A stretch of DNA of 64,000 bases, from NCBI RefSeq assembly GCF_030544485.1, contig NZ_CP130610.1:1054001-1118000 (forward strand). Reading direction: 5' to 3'. Positions 43,173-51,633 of this stretch are shown in pieces. This DNA is from Halomonas sp. HAL1 (GTDB lineage: Bacteria > Pseudomonadota > Gammaproteobacteria > Pseudomonadales > Halomonadaceae). The translations under genes were made by a program, and so were the position numbers. The notes below the pieces were generated by a model, which made no database searches, was not told the DNA's origin, and saw only the letters and a program-made list of their open reading frames with translations. The number at the start of each line of letters is the position of its first letter. The first letter of the stretch is position 1.

Positions 43173-43201
43173 GGTTCTTGGTAATGAATAGGAGAGCTTC
43201 T

Positions 43202-43729
43202 GTGAAGACCCTCTCACATCGCATTTTAGTAATGGGTGTGTCTGGCTCTGGAAAGTCGCACATTGGCCGCCAGTTGGCCCAAACCGTAGGGGCGACGTTC
43301 ATTGACGGCGACGATTACCATTCGCCCGCCAATGTAGCCAAAATGGCCAGTGGCACACCGCTCAATGACGATGACCGGAGCGAGTGGCTCGATACGTTGG
43401 CGGCGCTATTCGCCGAGTATCGGGCCAGAGATGCGTCGCTAGTGATTGCCTGCTCAGGGTTGAAAAGGCGCTACCGTGACCGACTGCGCCAAGGTGACTC
43501 AGCGCTGCAGATTCTCTACTTAGAGGGCACGCAAGAGCTGCTGCTTGAGCGGCTAGAGACCCGAGCAGGGCACTTCTTCAAAGGCGATACCATGTTGGCC
43601 AGTCAATTGGCTGATTTAGAACCGCCTGATGAAGAGGAGGCGTTTAACGCCTCCATTGCCCTGTCGCCCATGCAAATCGTCGATCAATTTGCTGCCACGT
43701 TACTGCTACCCAGCCGCACACTAGGCTAA
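43202..43729 (+). CDS. gntK: Gluconokinase
   Basis: A GTG at 43202 with AGGAGA eight bases upstream is the best start, giving 175 aa, the usual GntK length; the open frame from 43178 adds eight unneeded residues. The Walker A motif is GVSGSGKS, followed by FIDGDDYHSPANVAKMASGTPLNDDDR, the GntK-specific substrate loop, and ACSGLKRRYRDRLR. It phosphorylates gluconate to 6-phosphogluconate. It follows the TRAP permease closely and precedes gntR. Confidence 0.95.
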   Translation: MKTLSHRILVMGVSGSGKSHIGRQLAQTVGATFIDGDDYHSPANVAKMASGTPLNDDDRSEWLDTLAALFAEYRARDASLVIACSGLKRRYRDRLRQGDSALQILYLEGTQELLLERLETRAGHFFKGDTMLASQLADLEPPDEEEAFNASIALSPMQIVDQFAATLLLPSRTLG

Positions 43730-43760
43730 CGCTCACTAGGCAAAAGCGTTAATAGGTATT

Positions 43761-43789
43761 GAGGCCGCCGCTGATTGAAGGGCGGCCTC
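43761..43789 (+). repeat. Hairpin between gntK and gntR
   Basis: GAGGCCGCC (43761-43769) pairs perfectly with GGCGGCCTC (43781-43789) around an 11-base loop. There is no T-run. It makes a start at 43775 for gntR, inside the hairpin, unlikely. Confidence 0.6.
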
Positions 43790-43822
43790 AATGCTCCCTC
43801 ACTGCATAAGGCAGTTACCCCC

Positions 43823-44818
43823 TTGAAGAAAAAACGCCCCACCCTCCAGGACATTGCCGACCACGTAGGGGCTACCAAAATGACGGTCAGCCGCTGCCTG
43901 CGCGAACCTGAAACGGTTTCGGAAGGGCTTCGTGAGCGCATTTTCTCGATTGCCGAACAGATCGGCTATATTCCCAACCGTGCGCCCGATTTACTTTCCA
44001 GGGCCACCAGTCATTCGATTGGCGTGCTGGTGCCGTCGCTGACCAACCAAGTGTTCGCCGATATCATTGTCGGCATTGAGGCGTTAACGGAACCCGCGGG
44101 CTATCACTTAATGCTCTCTCACTATGGCTATAGCCCTGAGCTTGAAGAGCGCAGCCTAGCGTCATTGCTCTCCTATAACGTCGATGGCGTTATCCTTTCT
44201 GACCGTGATCACACGCCGCGTAGCCTGCGTATGCTGGAAACCGCCGGTATCCCGATTGTCGAAATCATGGACACCCATCGCCCTCCGCTACAACAGACCG
44301 TGGGCTACGACAACGTACAAGCCGCCTATGACATGGTGAGTGAGATGATCCGCCGCGGTCGTCGCCAAGTGATTTATCTGGCGGTGCGGTTGGATGAACG
44401 TACCCGGCAGCGTGAGTTGGGCTACCGTCGTGCCATGGAAGAGCACGGATTACCGCCGGTGACGCTGCAAAGCACCCAACGCTCTTCTTACAGCGTGGGA
44501 GCTGCCCTACTCAAGCAGGTGTTAGTTGACTACCCAGCGGCGGATGGCCTGTTTTGTACCAATGACGACGTTGCCGTAGGCGCTTACTTTGAATGCCAAC
44601 GACGCGGTATTGAGGTGCCTGGGCGCATCGCCTTGGCGGGCTTTCATGGCCACGATGTGGGCCATGTGATGACACCACGCTTGGCCAGCGTGGTGACACC
44701 GCGTCAGGCCATTGGCGAAGCTGCAGCGGGTCAGCTGTTAGCGCGTATTCGCGGTGAGCCACTGACCCAGAAAGTGGTGGATTTAGGCTACCGTATCGAA
44801 ACAGGCATGACGCTATAG
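43823..44818 (+). CDS. gntR: LacI-family gluconate repressor GntR
   Basis: A TTG at 43823 (LKKKRPTLQDIADHVGATKMTVSRC) gives 331 aa, the exact length of E. coli GntR, which starts KKKRP in the same way; the open frame from 43775 lies in a hairpin. The HTH is at residues 6-25, followed by RAPDLLSRATSHSIGVLVPSL and the periplasmic-binding-protein-like core with SLTNQVFADIIVG and FCTNDDVAVGA. It should bind the operator at 40054-40069 and release it when gluconate is present. Confidence 0.92.
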   Translation: MKKKRPTLQDIADHVGATKMTVSRCLREPETVSEGLRERIFSIAEQIGYIPNRAPDLLSRATSHSIGVLVPSLTNQVFADIIVGIEALTEPAGYHLMLSHYGYSPELEERSLASLLSYNVDGVILSDRDHTPRSLRMLETAGIPIVEIMDTHRPPLQQTVGYDNVQAAYDMVSEMIRRGRRQVIYLAVRLDERTRQRELGYRRAMEEHGLPPVTLQSTQRSSYSVGAALLKQVLVDYPAADGLFCTNDDVAVGAYFECQRRGIEVPGRIALAGFHGHDVGHVMTPRLASVVTPRQAIGEAAAGQLLARIRGEPLTQKVVDLGYRIETGMTL

Positions 44819-44902
44819 GCTACGTTTTATAAACCATGCTTTCGAGTAGCGATCGCCATCATGAGTGGCTAAAGTAGTCTTTTTACTTGTCGCGAGGCTG
44901 CC

Positions 44903-45751
44903 GTGCAGATTACTCAACTCACCATCTACCCCGTTAAATCGCTAAAAGGCATCAGCGTTGACCAAAGTGTCCTGCAAGAGCACGGGCTTGAGTGGGATCG
45001 CCGCTGGATGCTGGTCGACGCTCATCAGCGCTTTATGACCCAACGCCAGCTACCGGCGCTGGCGACCATTGAGGTAGCCCTCACCGACGAGTACTTGGTG
45101 CTTTCACACCCCAGCGTTGAGCCGATGAAAGTACCGCTGGCCGAGCCTGAGGGGAATCTGCGCCTGGTCAGCGTGTGGAGCGATCATTGTAAAGCGCTGC
45201 CAGAAAGCGAAGACATCTCACGCTGGCTGGTTGCCGCGCTGGGCGATCAGGCCCAAGGGCTTAGCTTAGTGCGTTTTGCCACCGAGTTTACCCGGGCAGT
45301 GGAAGAGGATTTTCTTGACGGTGGAGCGGCGCATACCTACTTTTCCGATGGTTACCCGTTTCTGATAACGTCCACGGGCTCGTTGGATGCACTCAATCAG
45401 GCGTTGGTGGCAAAAGGGGGCGCGCCAGTGCCCATGAACCGTTTCCGGCCCAATATTGTAGTAGAGAGCGATGAAGCGTGGGCTGAAGACCGTTGGGCGA
45501 CGCTTTCTGAGCAAGAGGGAGCTTTCCAACTAGCGCTGCGCAAGCCCTGCAAGCGCTGCAAGATCACTACTATCGATCAGCATACGGCGGCAGTACCAGC
45601 CCCTGCTGAGCCGCTAAAAACCTTGATTGAGCTTAATACTCAGCCCGCCTTGAAAGGCGCCCACTTTGGCCAGAACGCCACGCTGATCGAAGGCGCAGGT
45701 AGCATTATTCGTGTGGGGGATAGACTGGTGGCGGCGTTTCGCGACGCTTGA
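44903..45751 (+). CDS. MOSC-domain protein (YcbX-like)
   Basis: A 282-aa protein starting at a GTG. The N-terminal MOSC beta-barrel domain begins with ITQLTIYPVKSLKGIS, and the C-terminal MOSC domain contains FRPNIVVESDEAWAEDRW and the KPCKRCKITTID block whose Cys binds the molybdenum cofactor. YcbX detoxifies N-hydroxylated bases and uses Moco. There is no ferredoxin-like C-terminal domain, unlike E. coli YcbX. The 3' end overlaps the convergent EamA gene by 47 bases. Confidence 0.88.
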   Translation: MQITQLTIYPVKSLKGISVDQSVLQEHGLEWDRRWMLVDAHQRFMTQRQLPALATIEVALTDEYLVLSHPSVEPMKVPLAEPEGNLRLVSVWSDHCKALPESEDISRWLVAALGDQAQGLSLVRFATEFTRAVEEDFLDGGAAHTYFSDGYPFLITSTGSLDALNQALVAKGGAPVPMNRFRPNIVVESDEAWAEDRWATLSEQEGAFQLALRKPCKRCKITTIDQHTAAVPAPAEPLKTLIELNTQPALKGAHFGQNATLIEGAGSIIRVGDRLVAAFRDA

Positions 45752-46610
45752 CGCGTAGCAGTTTAGTGGCGATTGCCGTGCCGATGAGGGTAATGACCAT
45801 GCCCGCGATAATCTGAGCGTTTAGCGTCTCTCCGAGCAGTAGATAACCCCATATTAGCGCGCTTACCGGCACCAGGAACGTCACCGTTGAGGTGGCGGTG
45901 GCGCCCGCGCTGGCGAGTAAGCCAAAGTAGAGCAGGAAGGCCAGGGTGGTGCTTAGCGCTGCCAGTGCCAGTGCGTTTCCCCAGGCCAGAGTGCTAATGG
46001 GCTCGCTTGGCCATAATAGAATGCCAGGAATCAGCAGCACTAACGCTGACATGGCGCTACTGCCTGCGGCGAGTACACGTGTGGGTAGGTGACCAAGGCG
46101 CGTTTTAGAATAATTGCCTGCAATGCCGTAGCAAAACGTGGCGCCTAAGACAGCCAAAATAAACCAGCCGTCGCCGCCCAGGGCGAAATCGAGTCGATCC
46201 GCAGAGAGTACATAGACCCCCAGCAGTGCCAGGGCGAGGCCTAAGTACTGCTGGCGCTGTATGGCGGTAGCGAAAAACAGCGCGCCGATCAGCGCAGTAA
46301 AAATCGGCGTGGTAGCATTAATTAATGAGGTAAAGCCCGCCTCTAGTCGCGTAGTGGCAAGTGCCAGTAACGAAAAAGGCAGCACGTGATTCACAATACC
46401 TAAAAAAAGCAGCGGGCCCTTATGCTGCCAAATCAACCGCAGGTAATGCAGGCTGATCAACAGCGGCATGAGCAGCAGTGCGCCAATTCCCATACGTACC
46501 AATACTAACGGTACCGCGCCAAATTCGGGGGCGGCTACGCGCATAAAGATAAACGAAAGGCCCCACAGAGAAGAGAGCAGTATCAAACGCAGCGCATCAG
46601 CCGACGACAT
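45705..46610 (-). CDS. EamA/DMT-superfamily transporter
   Basis: A 301-aa carrier with ten hydrophobic segments in two EamA repeats; typical segments are SSLWGLSFIFMRVAAPEFG and TTRLEAGFTSLINATTPIFTALIGALFF. It ends with a short basic cytosolic tail. Substrate unknown; relatives export amino acids and metabolites. The last 47 bases overlap the MOSC gene end to end. The 216-bp gap to osmC shows no clear element. Confidence 0.85.
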   Translation of the reverse strand: MSSADALRLILLSSLWGLSFIFMRVAAPEFGAVPLVLVRMGIGALLLMPLLISLHYLRLIWQHKGPLLFLGIVNHVLPFSLLALATTRLEAGFTSLINATTPIFTALIGALFFATAIQRQQYLGLALALLGVYVLSADRLDFALGGDGWFILAVLGATFCYGIAGNYSKTRLGHLPTRVLAAGSSAMSALVLLIPGILLWPSEPISTLAWGNALALAALSTTLAFLLYFGLLASAGATATSTVTFLVPVSALIWGYLLLGETLNAQIIAGMVITLIGTAIATKLLRVKRRETPPPVYPPHE

Positions 46611-46826
46611 GGCGAGTCCTTAACATCAAATAAGTAACGCAGTTAGGTAGCTAACTAGCTTACGGCTGAACGAGAGTTGATGGAAGCGATGGAAGTAAGG
46701 GGGGCGGCAGAGAAACAAAAAATCAGCTACGCTGGTGAGGTGGTCAAGCGGCAATCCTCGCCGAACCCACACTGACACTTACACTGACAATATGTTTACG
46801 CATATTGGCACACACAAGGAGTTGTT

Positions 46827-47249
46827 ATGGATCGTACAGCTAGCGCACGTTGGGAAGGTGGTCTTAAGGATGGCAAAGGCACCATTTCAACCGAGAGTGG
46901 CGTTTTAGATGCCAGTTACTCCTTCAGCAAGCGCTTTGAAGATGAAAAAGGCACTAATCCTGAGGAACTGATTGGCGCAGCACACGCCAGCTGCTTCTCC
47001 ATGGCGCTCTCCATGATTTTAGGTGAGAAAGGCTATACCGCTGATTCTATTGAAACCAGCGCTAAAGTCACTCTTTCCCAGAGCGATGCAGGATTTGATA
47101 TTTCTAAAATCCATCTGGATGTAGTCGCCGCCATCAGTGGCGCCGACGACGCAGCTTTCCAGGAAGCGGCGGAAACGGCGAAAGCTAATTGCCCCGTTTC
47201 AAAAGTGCTTAAAGCTGACATTAGCATGACGGCTAAGTTAAAGGGCTAA
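46827..47249 (+). CDS. osmC: OsmC-family peroxidase
   Basis: A 140-aa Ohr/OsmC-fold protein. The catalytic pair is C56 (AHASCFSMAL) and C122 (NCPVSK); the opening SARWEGGLKDGKGTISTESG is characteristic of OsmC rather than Ohr. It reduces organic hydroperoxides and is often stress- or osmotically induced. AAGGAG precedes the ATG. Together with ohr this gives the strain two related peroxidases about 7.5 kb apart. Confidence 0.92.
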   Translation: MDRTASARWEGGLKDGKGTISTESGVLDASYSFSKRFEDEKGTNPEELIGAAHASCFSMALSMILGEKGYTADSIETSAKVTLSQSDAGFDISKIHLDVVAAISGADDAAFQEAAETAKANCPVSKVLKADISMTAKLKG

Positions 47250-47357
47250 TTTAATCAGCGTTCTGGTTCACGCATCGCGATTATGTGTGAACCTTTATGG
47301 CTTTTAAATAAAAGCTAGCCATAAAGTAATTCTTTAAGTACTAAATTAAAAGCAATA

Positions 47358-47387
47358 AAAAAGCCTTGGCAATTGCCAAGGCTTTTT
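47358..47387. terminator. Palindromic bidirectional terminator
   Basis: A perfect 30-bp palindrome: AAAAAGCCTTGGCAA (47358-47372) joined directly to its complement (47373-47387), with A-run and T-run flanks. It lies between the convergent osmC and PRC-barrel genes. Confidence 0.88.
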
Positions 47388-47417
47388 GTATGACTGTCTT
47401 ATATGACTGAAGTAAGC

Positions 47418-47846
47418 TTATTCGTCTTCCAAGTCGCCGTTACGGTTATACTCTTCTGCAGATTCTAGTGCGTCTTGTGAAGCATTAACGGTAATGATGT
47501 AATCTTCACCATCTTCGTCTTTGGTTAATTCAAGTGAATCCCATTCGATAGCGACATTTTTCTCGCCCATACCTAGGAAACCACCAACGCCTACTACCAC
47601 CGCATTAATTTGGCCATCTTCACCGATGACAAGGTCAGTGATGGTGCCGATGTCTTCGTCATCTTCGACACTACTCTTGACTTGATTGCCGGTTAAGGCA
47701 TCAGCATGAAAAGTACCTTCTGGTGTTTCGGTCAGGTAGGTTGCTTCCATGGTAGTGGTATTCTCTTCGGCATTAACGGTGCCTGCAGCAAACATAACGG
47801 CTGGAACCATGAGAGTACCTAGAAAGGCGGGTTTGATCATTTTCAT
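47418..47846 (-). CDS. Periplasmic PRC-barrel domain protein
   Basis: The ATG at 47846 follows AAGGAGC, giving 142 aa; the open frame to 47909 is longer than needed. A signal peptide ends near AGTVNA/EE. The mature part holds one PRC-barrel domain (ADALTGNQVKSSVEDDEDIGTITDLVIGEDGQINAVVVGVGGFLGMG) and a very acidic C-terminus. Such proteins are abundant in halotolerant bacteria; function unknown, possibly envelope stress. The high acidic content suits a periplasm exposed to salt. Confidence 0.8.
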   Translation of the reverse strand: MKMIKPAFLGTLMVPAVMFAAGTVNAEENTTTMEATYLTETPEGTFHADALTGNQVKSSVEDDEDIGTITDLVIGEDGQINAVVVGVGGFLGMGEKNVAIEWDSLELTKDEDGEDYIITVNASQDALESAEEYNRNGDLEDE

Positions 47847-48204
47847 TTTACTTGCTCCTTGCGATTTCATTGGGCTTAACGACTCCGCGAAATAGCCCGC
47901 ATAAATCAATAGCAGAGGGTGTTAGCTGTGCTTTAAAGTAGCTTTACAACGCCAGTGCTATTACTCCTGTGTATGTTAATTACGCTTGAGTAATTAACGC
48001 CGCCATGCGCGTCACTGCGCTAAGACAATTAATAGATTAGTCGTTGTGATCAAAAATACAACCAATTCACTAAAACTTTTAGTTGGCTACGTTTATGGCA
48101 GTGCAGCACGTGAGGCTGTCCCCGCGTCATTGTGCGACAGTCTGTCGAATTGACCTGCTTCGCCCCAGTCGTCATATTCCTACCCTAAAAGGAGAAACCT
48201 GACG
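47847..48204. promoter_or_regulatory. Divergent promoter region with a perfect inverted repeat
   Basis: This 358-bp gene-free region separates the divergent PRC-barrel and L,D-transpeptidase genes. GTTAATTAC (47975-47983) and GTAATTAAC (47990-47998) form a perfect 9-bp inverted repeat with spacer GCTTGA, a candidate operator. AAAGGAGAAA before 48205 is the transpeptidase ribosome site. No small gene or RNA was recognised. Confidence 0.4.
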
Positions 48205-49164
48205 ATGATTTCCCAGTACCACCCTTTACGACGTATAAAGCAGGTCTGTGTCAGTAGTGTCGCGCTGGGAGCATGGCTATTAGCGTCCACTGCCGCCGCT
48301 GACAGCAGTGAACTGCCCAAAGGTCATTTCCCGCTTCCGGAGCAAGGCAATATGGTGGGCGAGGTATATACCGTCACCGCCAGCGAAGAAGATACGCTGA
48401 TGGATATTGCCCGAGCGCATAATGTTGGCTACGAAGAAATTCGTATGGCCAATCCGGATACCAGCCTCTGGGTGCCGGGCGAAGGCACCGAGGTGACGAT
48501 TCCCGGTCAGTTTATTCTGCCCGATGAAGCGCGTACCGGCATTGTCATTAACGTGGCGGAGCTTCGCCTCTATTATTACCCCGAGGTAGAAGAGGGCGAA
48601 ACGCCGCGGGTAGAAACCTATCCCATTGGTATTGGACGCGATGCCTATAACACCCCGCTGGGAATTACCGAAACCACTATGCGGCTTGAAAACCCAGCCT
48701 GGTATCCGCCTGAGTCGATTCGCCGTGAAGCCGCCGAACGTGGCGACCCCGCGCCATCAGTTGTACCGCCTGGTGCTGATAACCCGCTAGGGCAGTACGC
48801 TATTTTGCTGGATATCCCCGGTTACCTGATCCATGGCACCAACCAGCCGGACGGCATTGGCATGCGGGCCAGCCGCGGCTGTATTCGTATGCACCCGGAA
48901 GATATTGAAGCGGTATTCTGGCGTGTGCCGGTGGGCACCCAAGTCAATATTATCGATTCACCGATCAAGGTAGGCTGGGATGCCGCTGAGCGAGGTTATG
49001 TCCAGGCGTTTACCGCCACGGATGAAACCGCTTATGGCATGGACACGCTGTTGGACGTCGTCGGCCTTATAGAGCACCACGAGGGTGGCCCCAGCAGCGC
49101 GGATTACGAACAGGTACGTGAAGTGCTGGAGCGGGCTAACGGTCAAATTGTACCGTTAACCTGA
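48205..49164 (+). CDS. L,D-transpeptidase with LysM domain (ErfK/YbiS type)
   Basis: A 319-aa periplasmic enzyme. The signal peptide ends at STAAA/DS. A LysM-like domain (about 52-100) starts with EVYTVTASEEDTLMDIARAHN; the YkuD catalytic domain follows (about 110-255). The active-site residues are H210, S223, C226 and R228 in HGTNQ...RASRGCIRMH. It cross-links peptidoglycan or attaches Braun-type lipoprotein. AAAGGAGAAA precedes the ATG. It converges on the 2OG oxygenase gene, 15 bases apart. Confidence 0.92.
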   Translation: MISQYHPLRRIKQVCVSSVALGAWLLASTAAADSSELPKGHFPLPEQGNMVGEVYTVTASEEDTLMDIARAHNVGYEEIRMANPDTSLWVPGEGTEVTIPGQFILPDEARTGIVINVAELRLYYYPEVEEGETPRVETYPIGIGRDAYNTPLGITETTMRLENPAWYPPESIRREAAERGDPAPSVVPPGADNPLGQYAILLDIPGYLIHGTNQPDGIGMRASRGCIRMHPEDIEAVFWRVPVGTQVNIIDSPIKVGWDAAERGYVQAFTATDETAYGMDTLLDVVGLIEHHEGGPSSADYEQVREVLERANGQIVPLT

Positions 49165-49179
49165 TAAGGCTTGGGCGTG

Positions 49180-49848
49180 TTAGCGCGCGGGGTCAAGCAC
49201 ACCACCCAGCGAGGCATTGCGCCGAAACCAGCCCGCAATACTGGTGCGCGGGCAGCGAGTAGGCAGCACTTCATGGGGAATGGTTTCAGATAGAAAGCAG
49301 GCGAAGGTGCCCGCTTCGGGTATGACACGGGCGACCTCTTGGCTGGGGTCGTCAGGATGGTAAATCACCATTTCACCGCCGCCATCGCTTGGCCAGTCGG
49401 GCGTCAGATAACCCACGGTAGAGATCACGCGGTTAGCGCGGCCGCGGAAGCTATCCACATGGCGCTGATAAAAAGCGCCGGGTGGGTAGTGAGCGAAGTG
49501 GGCTTCGTACTCAAATAAACCCAAAAACAACGCATGGTTGAGCGCCTGCTGCAATTCGCGCATGGCATCTAAATAACGCCGCTGGGCGGCGCTTTCACGG
49601 TCCAGCCAATGAATGGCGTCACCGCGGATATCCTTACGCAACAGGTGCTGCTGGCCGCGGCCAATGCCCGCTTCGTCCAACCCGTTATAGGCCGCTCGAT
49701 GCAGTAGTTCATGGTTCAGTGCTTCACAGAGCTCAAGGTCAATCACCTCGCGGCCCACATACCAGCCCTGCTCAACCAGCGCATCGACAAGGGCAACTTG
49801 CGTCGCTGGCTGGAGCGCAGGCGAAAACGTAGCAACACTGGGGGTCAT
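49180..49848 (-). CDS. 2-oxoglutarate/Fe(II) oxygenase
   Basis: A 222-aa double-stranded beta-helix oxygenase. The iron ligands are H130, D132 and H192, with R201 for 2-oxoglutarate: QRHVDSFRG then TIPHEVLPTRCPR. It resembles prolyl 4-hydroxylase-like PKHD proteins. Substrate unknown; it might hydroxylate a ribosomal or other protein. Its start overlaps the stop of the upstream Nudix gene by 4 bases (ATGA), so they are co-translated. Confidence 0.85.
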   Translation of the reverse strand: MTPSVATFSPALQPATQVALVDALVEQGWYVGREVIDLELCEALNHELLHRAAYNGLDEAGIGRGQQHLLRKDIRGDAIHWLDRESAAQRRYLDAMRELQQALNHALFLGLFEYEAHFAHYPPGAFYQRHVDSFRGRANRVISTVGYLTPDWPSDGGGEMVIYHPDDPSQEVARVIPEAGTFACFLSETIPHEVLPTRCPRTSIAGWFRRNASLGGVLDPAR

Positions 49849-50516
49849 TTGTTGGATCTCGATGGGGCTGGGCGGGAAGTGTTAGTAGATGGAGAAGAGA
49901 GACGAGTTTTACGTTCCGGATAATGGCGCAGCGGGCCCAAGGGGCGTTGATACAGATCAATCGGCATCCCAAAGCCTTCGGCCAATAGCTCCACCAGCAT
50001 CATCGCTGAAAGTCCCCAGATGACATGGCCGTCCACGTGATAGCTGGGCACGTAGTGCGCCACGCCATCGACAGTGATGACATCGGTATGGGTGCGATGG
50101 TCGTCCAGGAAGTGGCTGAGCGGCACTTCAAAAATAGCGTCTAGCTCACCTGGGTCGGCCACCAGCGGTAAATCAGGCGGAATGATACCGACCCAAGGGG
50201 TAACGCGAATGCCGTGCAGCGAAATAACATCCGACAGCCGCCCCAGGGGTTGTACCAGGGTTGGGTCGAGGGCAATCTCTTCCTCTGCTTCGCGCAGCGC
50301 AGTGGCGTAAAGATCAGTATCGAAGGGCTCGCGCTTACCACCAGGAAATGCTACTTGGCCGCTATGCGTACTCAAATGGCTGGCGCGGCGGGTAAACAGC
50401 AGGGTAGGTGCTGGCCGGTCGACAATGGGCAATAGTACCGCAGCCTCGGGCATTACCACGTGGTCTAAGCGTTGAGGCGTCAGTTGTTGCAGCTGATTGC
50501 GAAGTTTCTCTAACAT
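49845..50516 (-). CDS. NudL-type CoA pyrophosphatase (Nudix hydrolase)
   Basis: The ATG at 50516 gives 223 aa; the open frame to 50591 runs toward the divergent Nudix gene. The Nudix box is GGKREPFDTDLYATALREAEEEI, preceded by LLFTRRASHLSTHSGQVAFPGG, the CoA-pyrophosphatase (UPF0035) signature. It cleaves CoA or acyl-CoA to 4'-phosphopantetheine and ADP. A Ser/Pro/Arg-rich C-terminal tail of about 20 residues looks disordered. Translationally coupled to the oxygenase. Confidence 0.88.
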   Translation of the reverse strand: MLEKLRNQLQQLTPQRLDHVVMPEAAVLLPIVDRPAPTLLFTRRASHLSTHSGQVAFPGGKREPFDTDLYATALREAEEEIALDPTLVQPLGRLSDVISLHGIRVTPWVGIIPPDLPLVADPGELDAIFEVPLSHFLDDHRTHTDVITVDGVAHYVPSYHVDGHVIWGLSAMMLVELLAEGFGMPIDLYQRPLGPLRHYPERKTRLSSPSTNTSRPAPSRSNK

Positions 50517-50610
50517 AGGGCATCCAGTAACTTTGTTCTCTTTTACCCAGCAGCGGTCATTGACGTCAAGCGCGTCGAGGCTTCTATTCACTAGCCGTTG
50601 AGAATACGCG

Positions 50611-51168
50611 ATGAACTTTTGTAGCCACTGTGGTGATAAGGTGCGTTTTGCAGTCCCCGAAGGCGATGATCGCCCACGCTACCTGTGCGATGCCTGCGGG
50701 ACGATTCACTATCAGAATCCACGTATTGTGGCCGGCACGCTGCCCGTTAGCGGTAGCAAGGTATTGCTCTGTAAGCGTGCAATTTCACCGCGCAAAGGCT
50801 ACTGGACGCTGCCTGCTGGCTATATGGAAAACGCTGAATCAACCCAGCAGGCTGCCGCCAGAGAGACCCGCGAAGAGGCCTGTGCCGAGGTCAAACTGGC
50901 CAACCTCTATACCCTGATTGATTTACCGCATATCAATCAGGTTTATATGATTTTTCGTGCCGAATTAATCGGCGGCTTCAGCGCCGGACCGGAAAGCCTG
51001 GAAGTTGCGCTATTTGAGGAACACGAAATTCCCTGGGATGAACTGGCCTTTACGACCATTGAGCGCACGCTACGGCACTTCTACGCTGACCGCCCCCATA
51101 ACGAGTTTCCGCTGCATATCAGCATGGTGACGCCTGAAGATCGGGAACGCTATTTTGGCAGTGCATAA
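50611..51168 (+). CDS. Nudix hydrolase with N-terminal zinc ribbon
   Basis: A 185-aa protein. The zinc ribbon is CSHCGDKV...CDACGTIHYQNPRIV (residues 4-39), as in NADH pyrophosphatase NudC, and the Nudix box follows at GYMENAESTQQAAARETREEA. It lacks the NudC N-terminal domain. Likely substrates are NADH, ADP-ribose or related diphosphates; not settled. It is divergent from the NudL-type gene with 94 bases between starts. Confidence 0.88.
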   Translation: MNFCSHCGDKVRFAVPEGDDRPRYLCDACGTIHYQNPRIVAGTLPVSGSKVLLCKRAISPRKGYWTLPAGYMENAESTQQAAARETREEACAEVKLANLYTLIDLPHINQVYMIFRAELIGGFSAGPESLEVALFEEHEIPWDELAFTTIERTLRHFYADRPHNEFPLHISMVTPEDRERYFGSA

Positions 51169-51193
51169 GGCACACTGCCACTGCGTCAACTCG

Positions 51194-51505
51194 CTATAGA
51201 TCGGCTAATTGCCACACATCATAAGCGACTTCTTCGTAGGGATGGGCAAGTTTCAAGGCCTCGATAGCACCATGGATGTGTGCGTCATCACAGACTAGTT
51301 CCACTTTGAACTCTTCGACTTTTTCTAGGCTGCCCACCGAACCAATGTGCGGGTGGGCACCTTCGGTCGGGCGAAACTGCCCCGTACCACGGGTTTGAAA
51401 ACAGACACTCTCGTACGCACCCATACGCCCGGCACCAGCTTCAAACACGGCTTGCTTAACGCTGTCGGCATCTTCCACGGGAACAAAAAAAGCCAATTTG
51501 TACAT
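51194..51505 (-). CDS. NIF3-like/YqfO-type protein
   Basis: A 103-aa single-domain protein related to the insert domain of NIF3/YqfO proteins, with a CutA-like fold. Typical blocks are MYKLAFFVPVEDADSVKQAVFEAGAGRMG at the start, GTGQFRPTEGAHPHIGSVG in the middle and LAHPYEEVAYDVWQL at the end. GAGGGG precedes the ATG. Function unknown; possibly metal or nucleotide binding. Confidence 0.85.
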   Translation of the reverse strand: MYKLAFFVPVEDADSVKQAVFEAGAGRMGAYESVCFQTRGTGQFRPTEGAHPHIGSVGSLEKVEEFKVELVCDDAHIHGAIEALKLAHPYEEVAYDVWQLADL

Positions 51506-51633
51506 GCTAATCCCCTCTGCAATCCATTCATCATCAAGCGCTGTACTACACGTATGTTAGCGGATAGACGACTACTGGTCGCGGGCTTAGCTTTGTATGA
51601 TGATGTTTCAGTACTCATTAAGTGAGCCATTAT

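Noticed and set aside
46827..47249. A second Ohr rather than OsmC
   Set aside because: The N-terminal and Cys-flanking sequences are OsmC-like and there is no linked MarR regulator.
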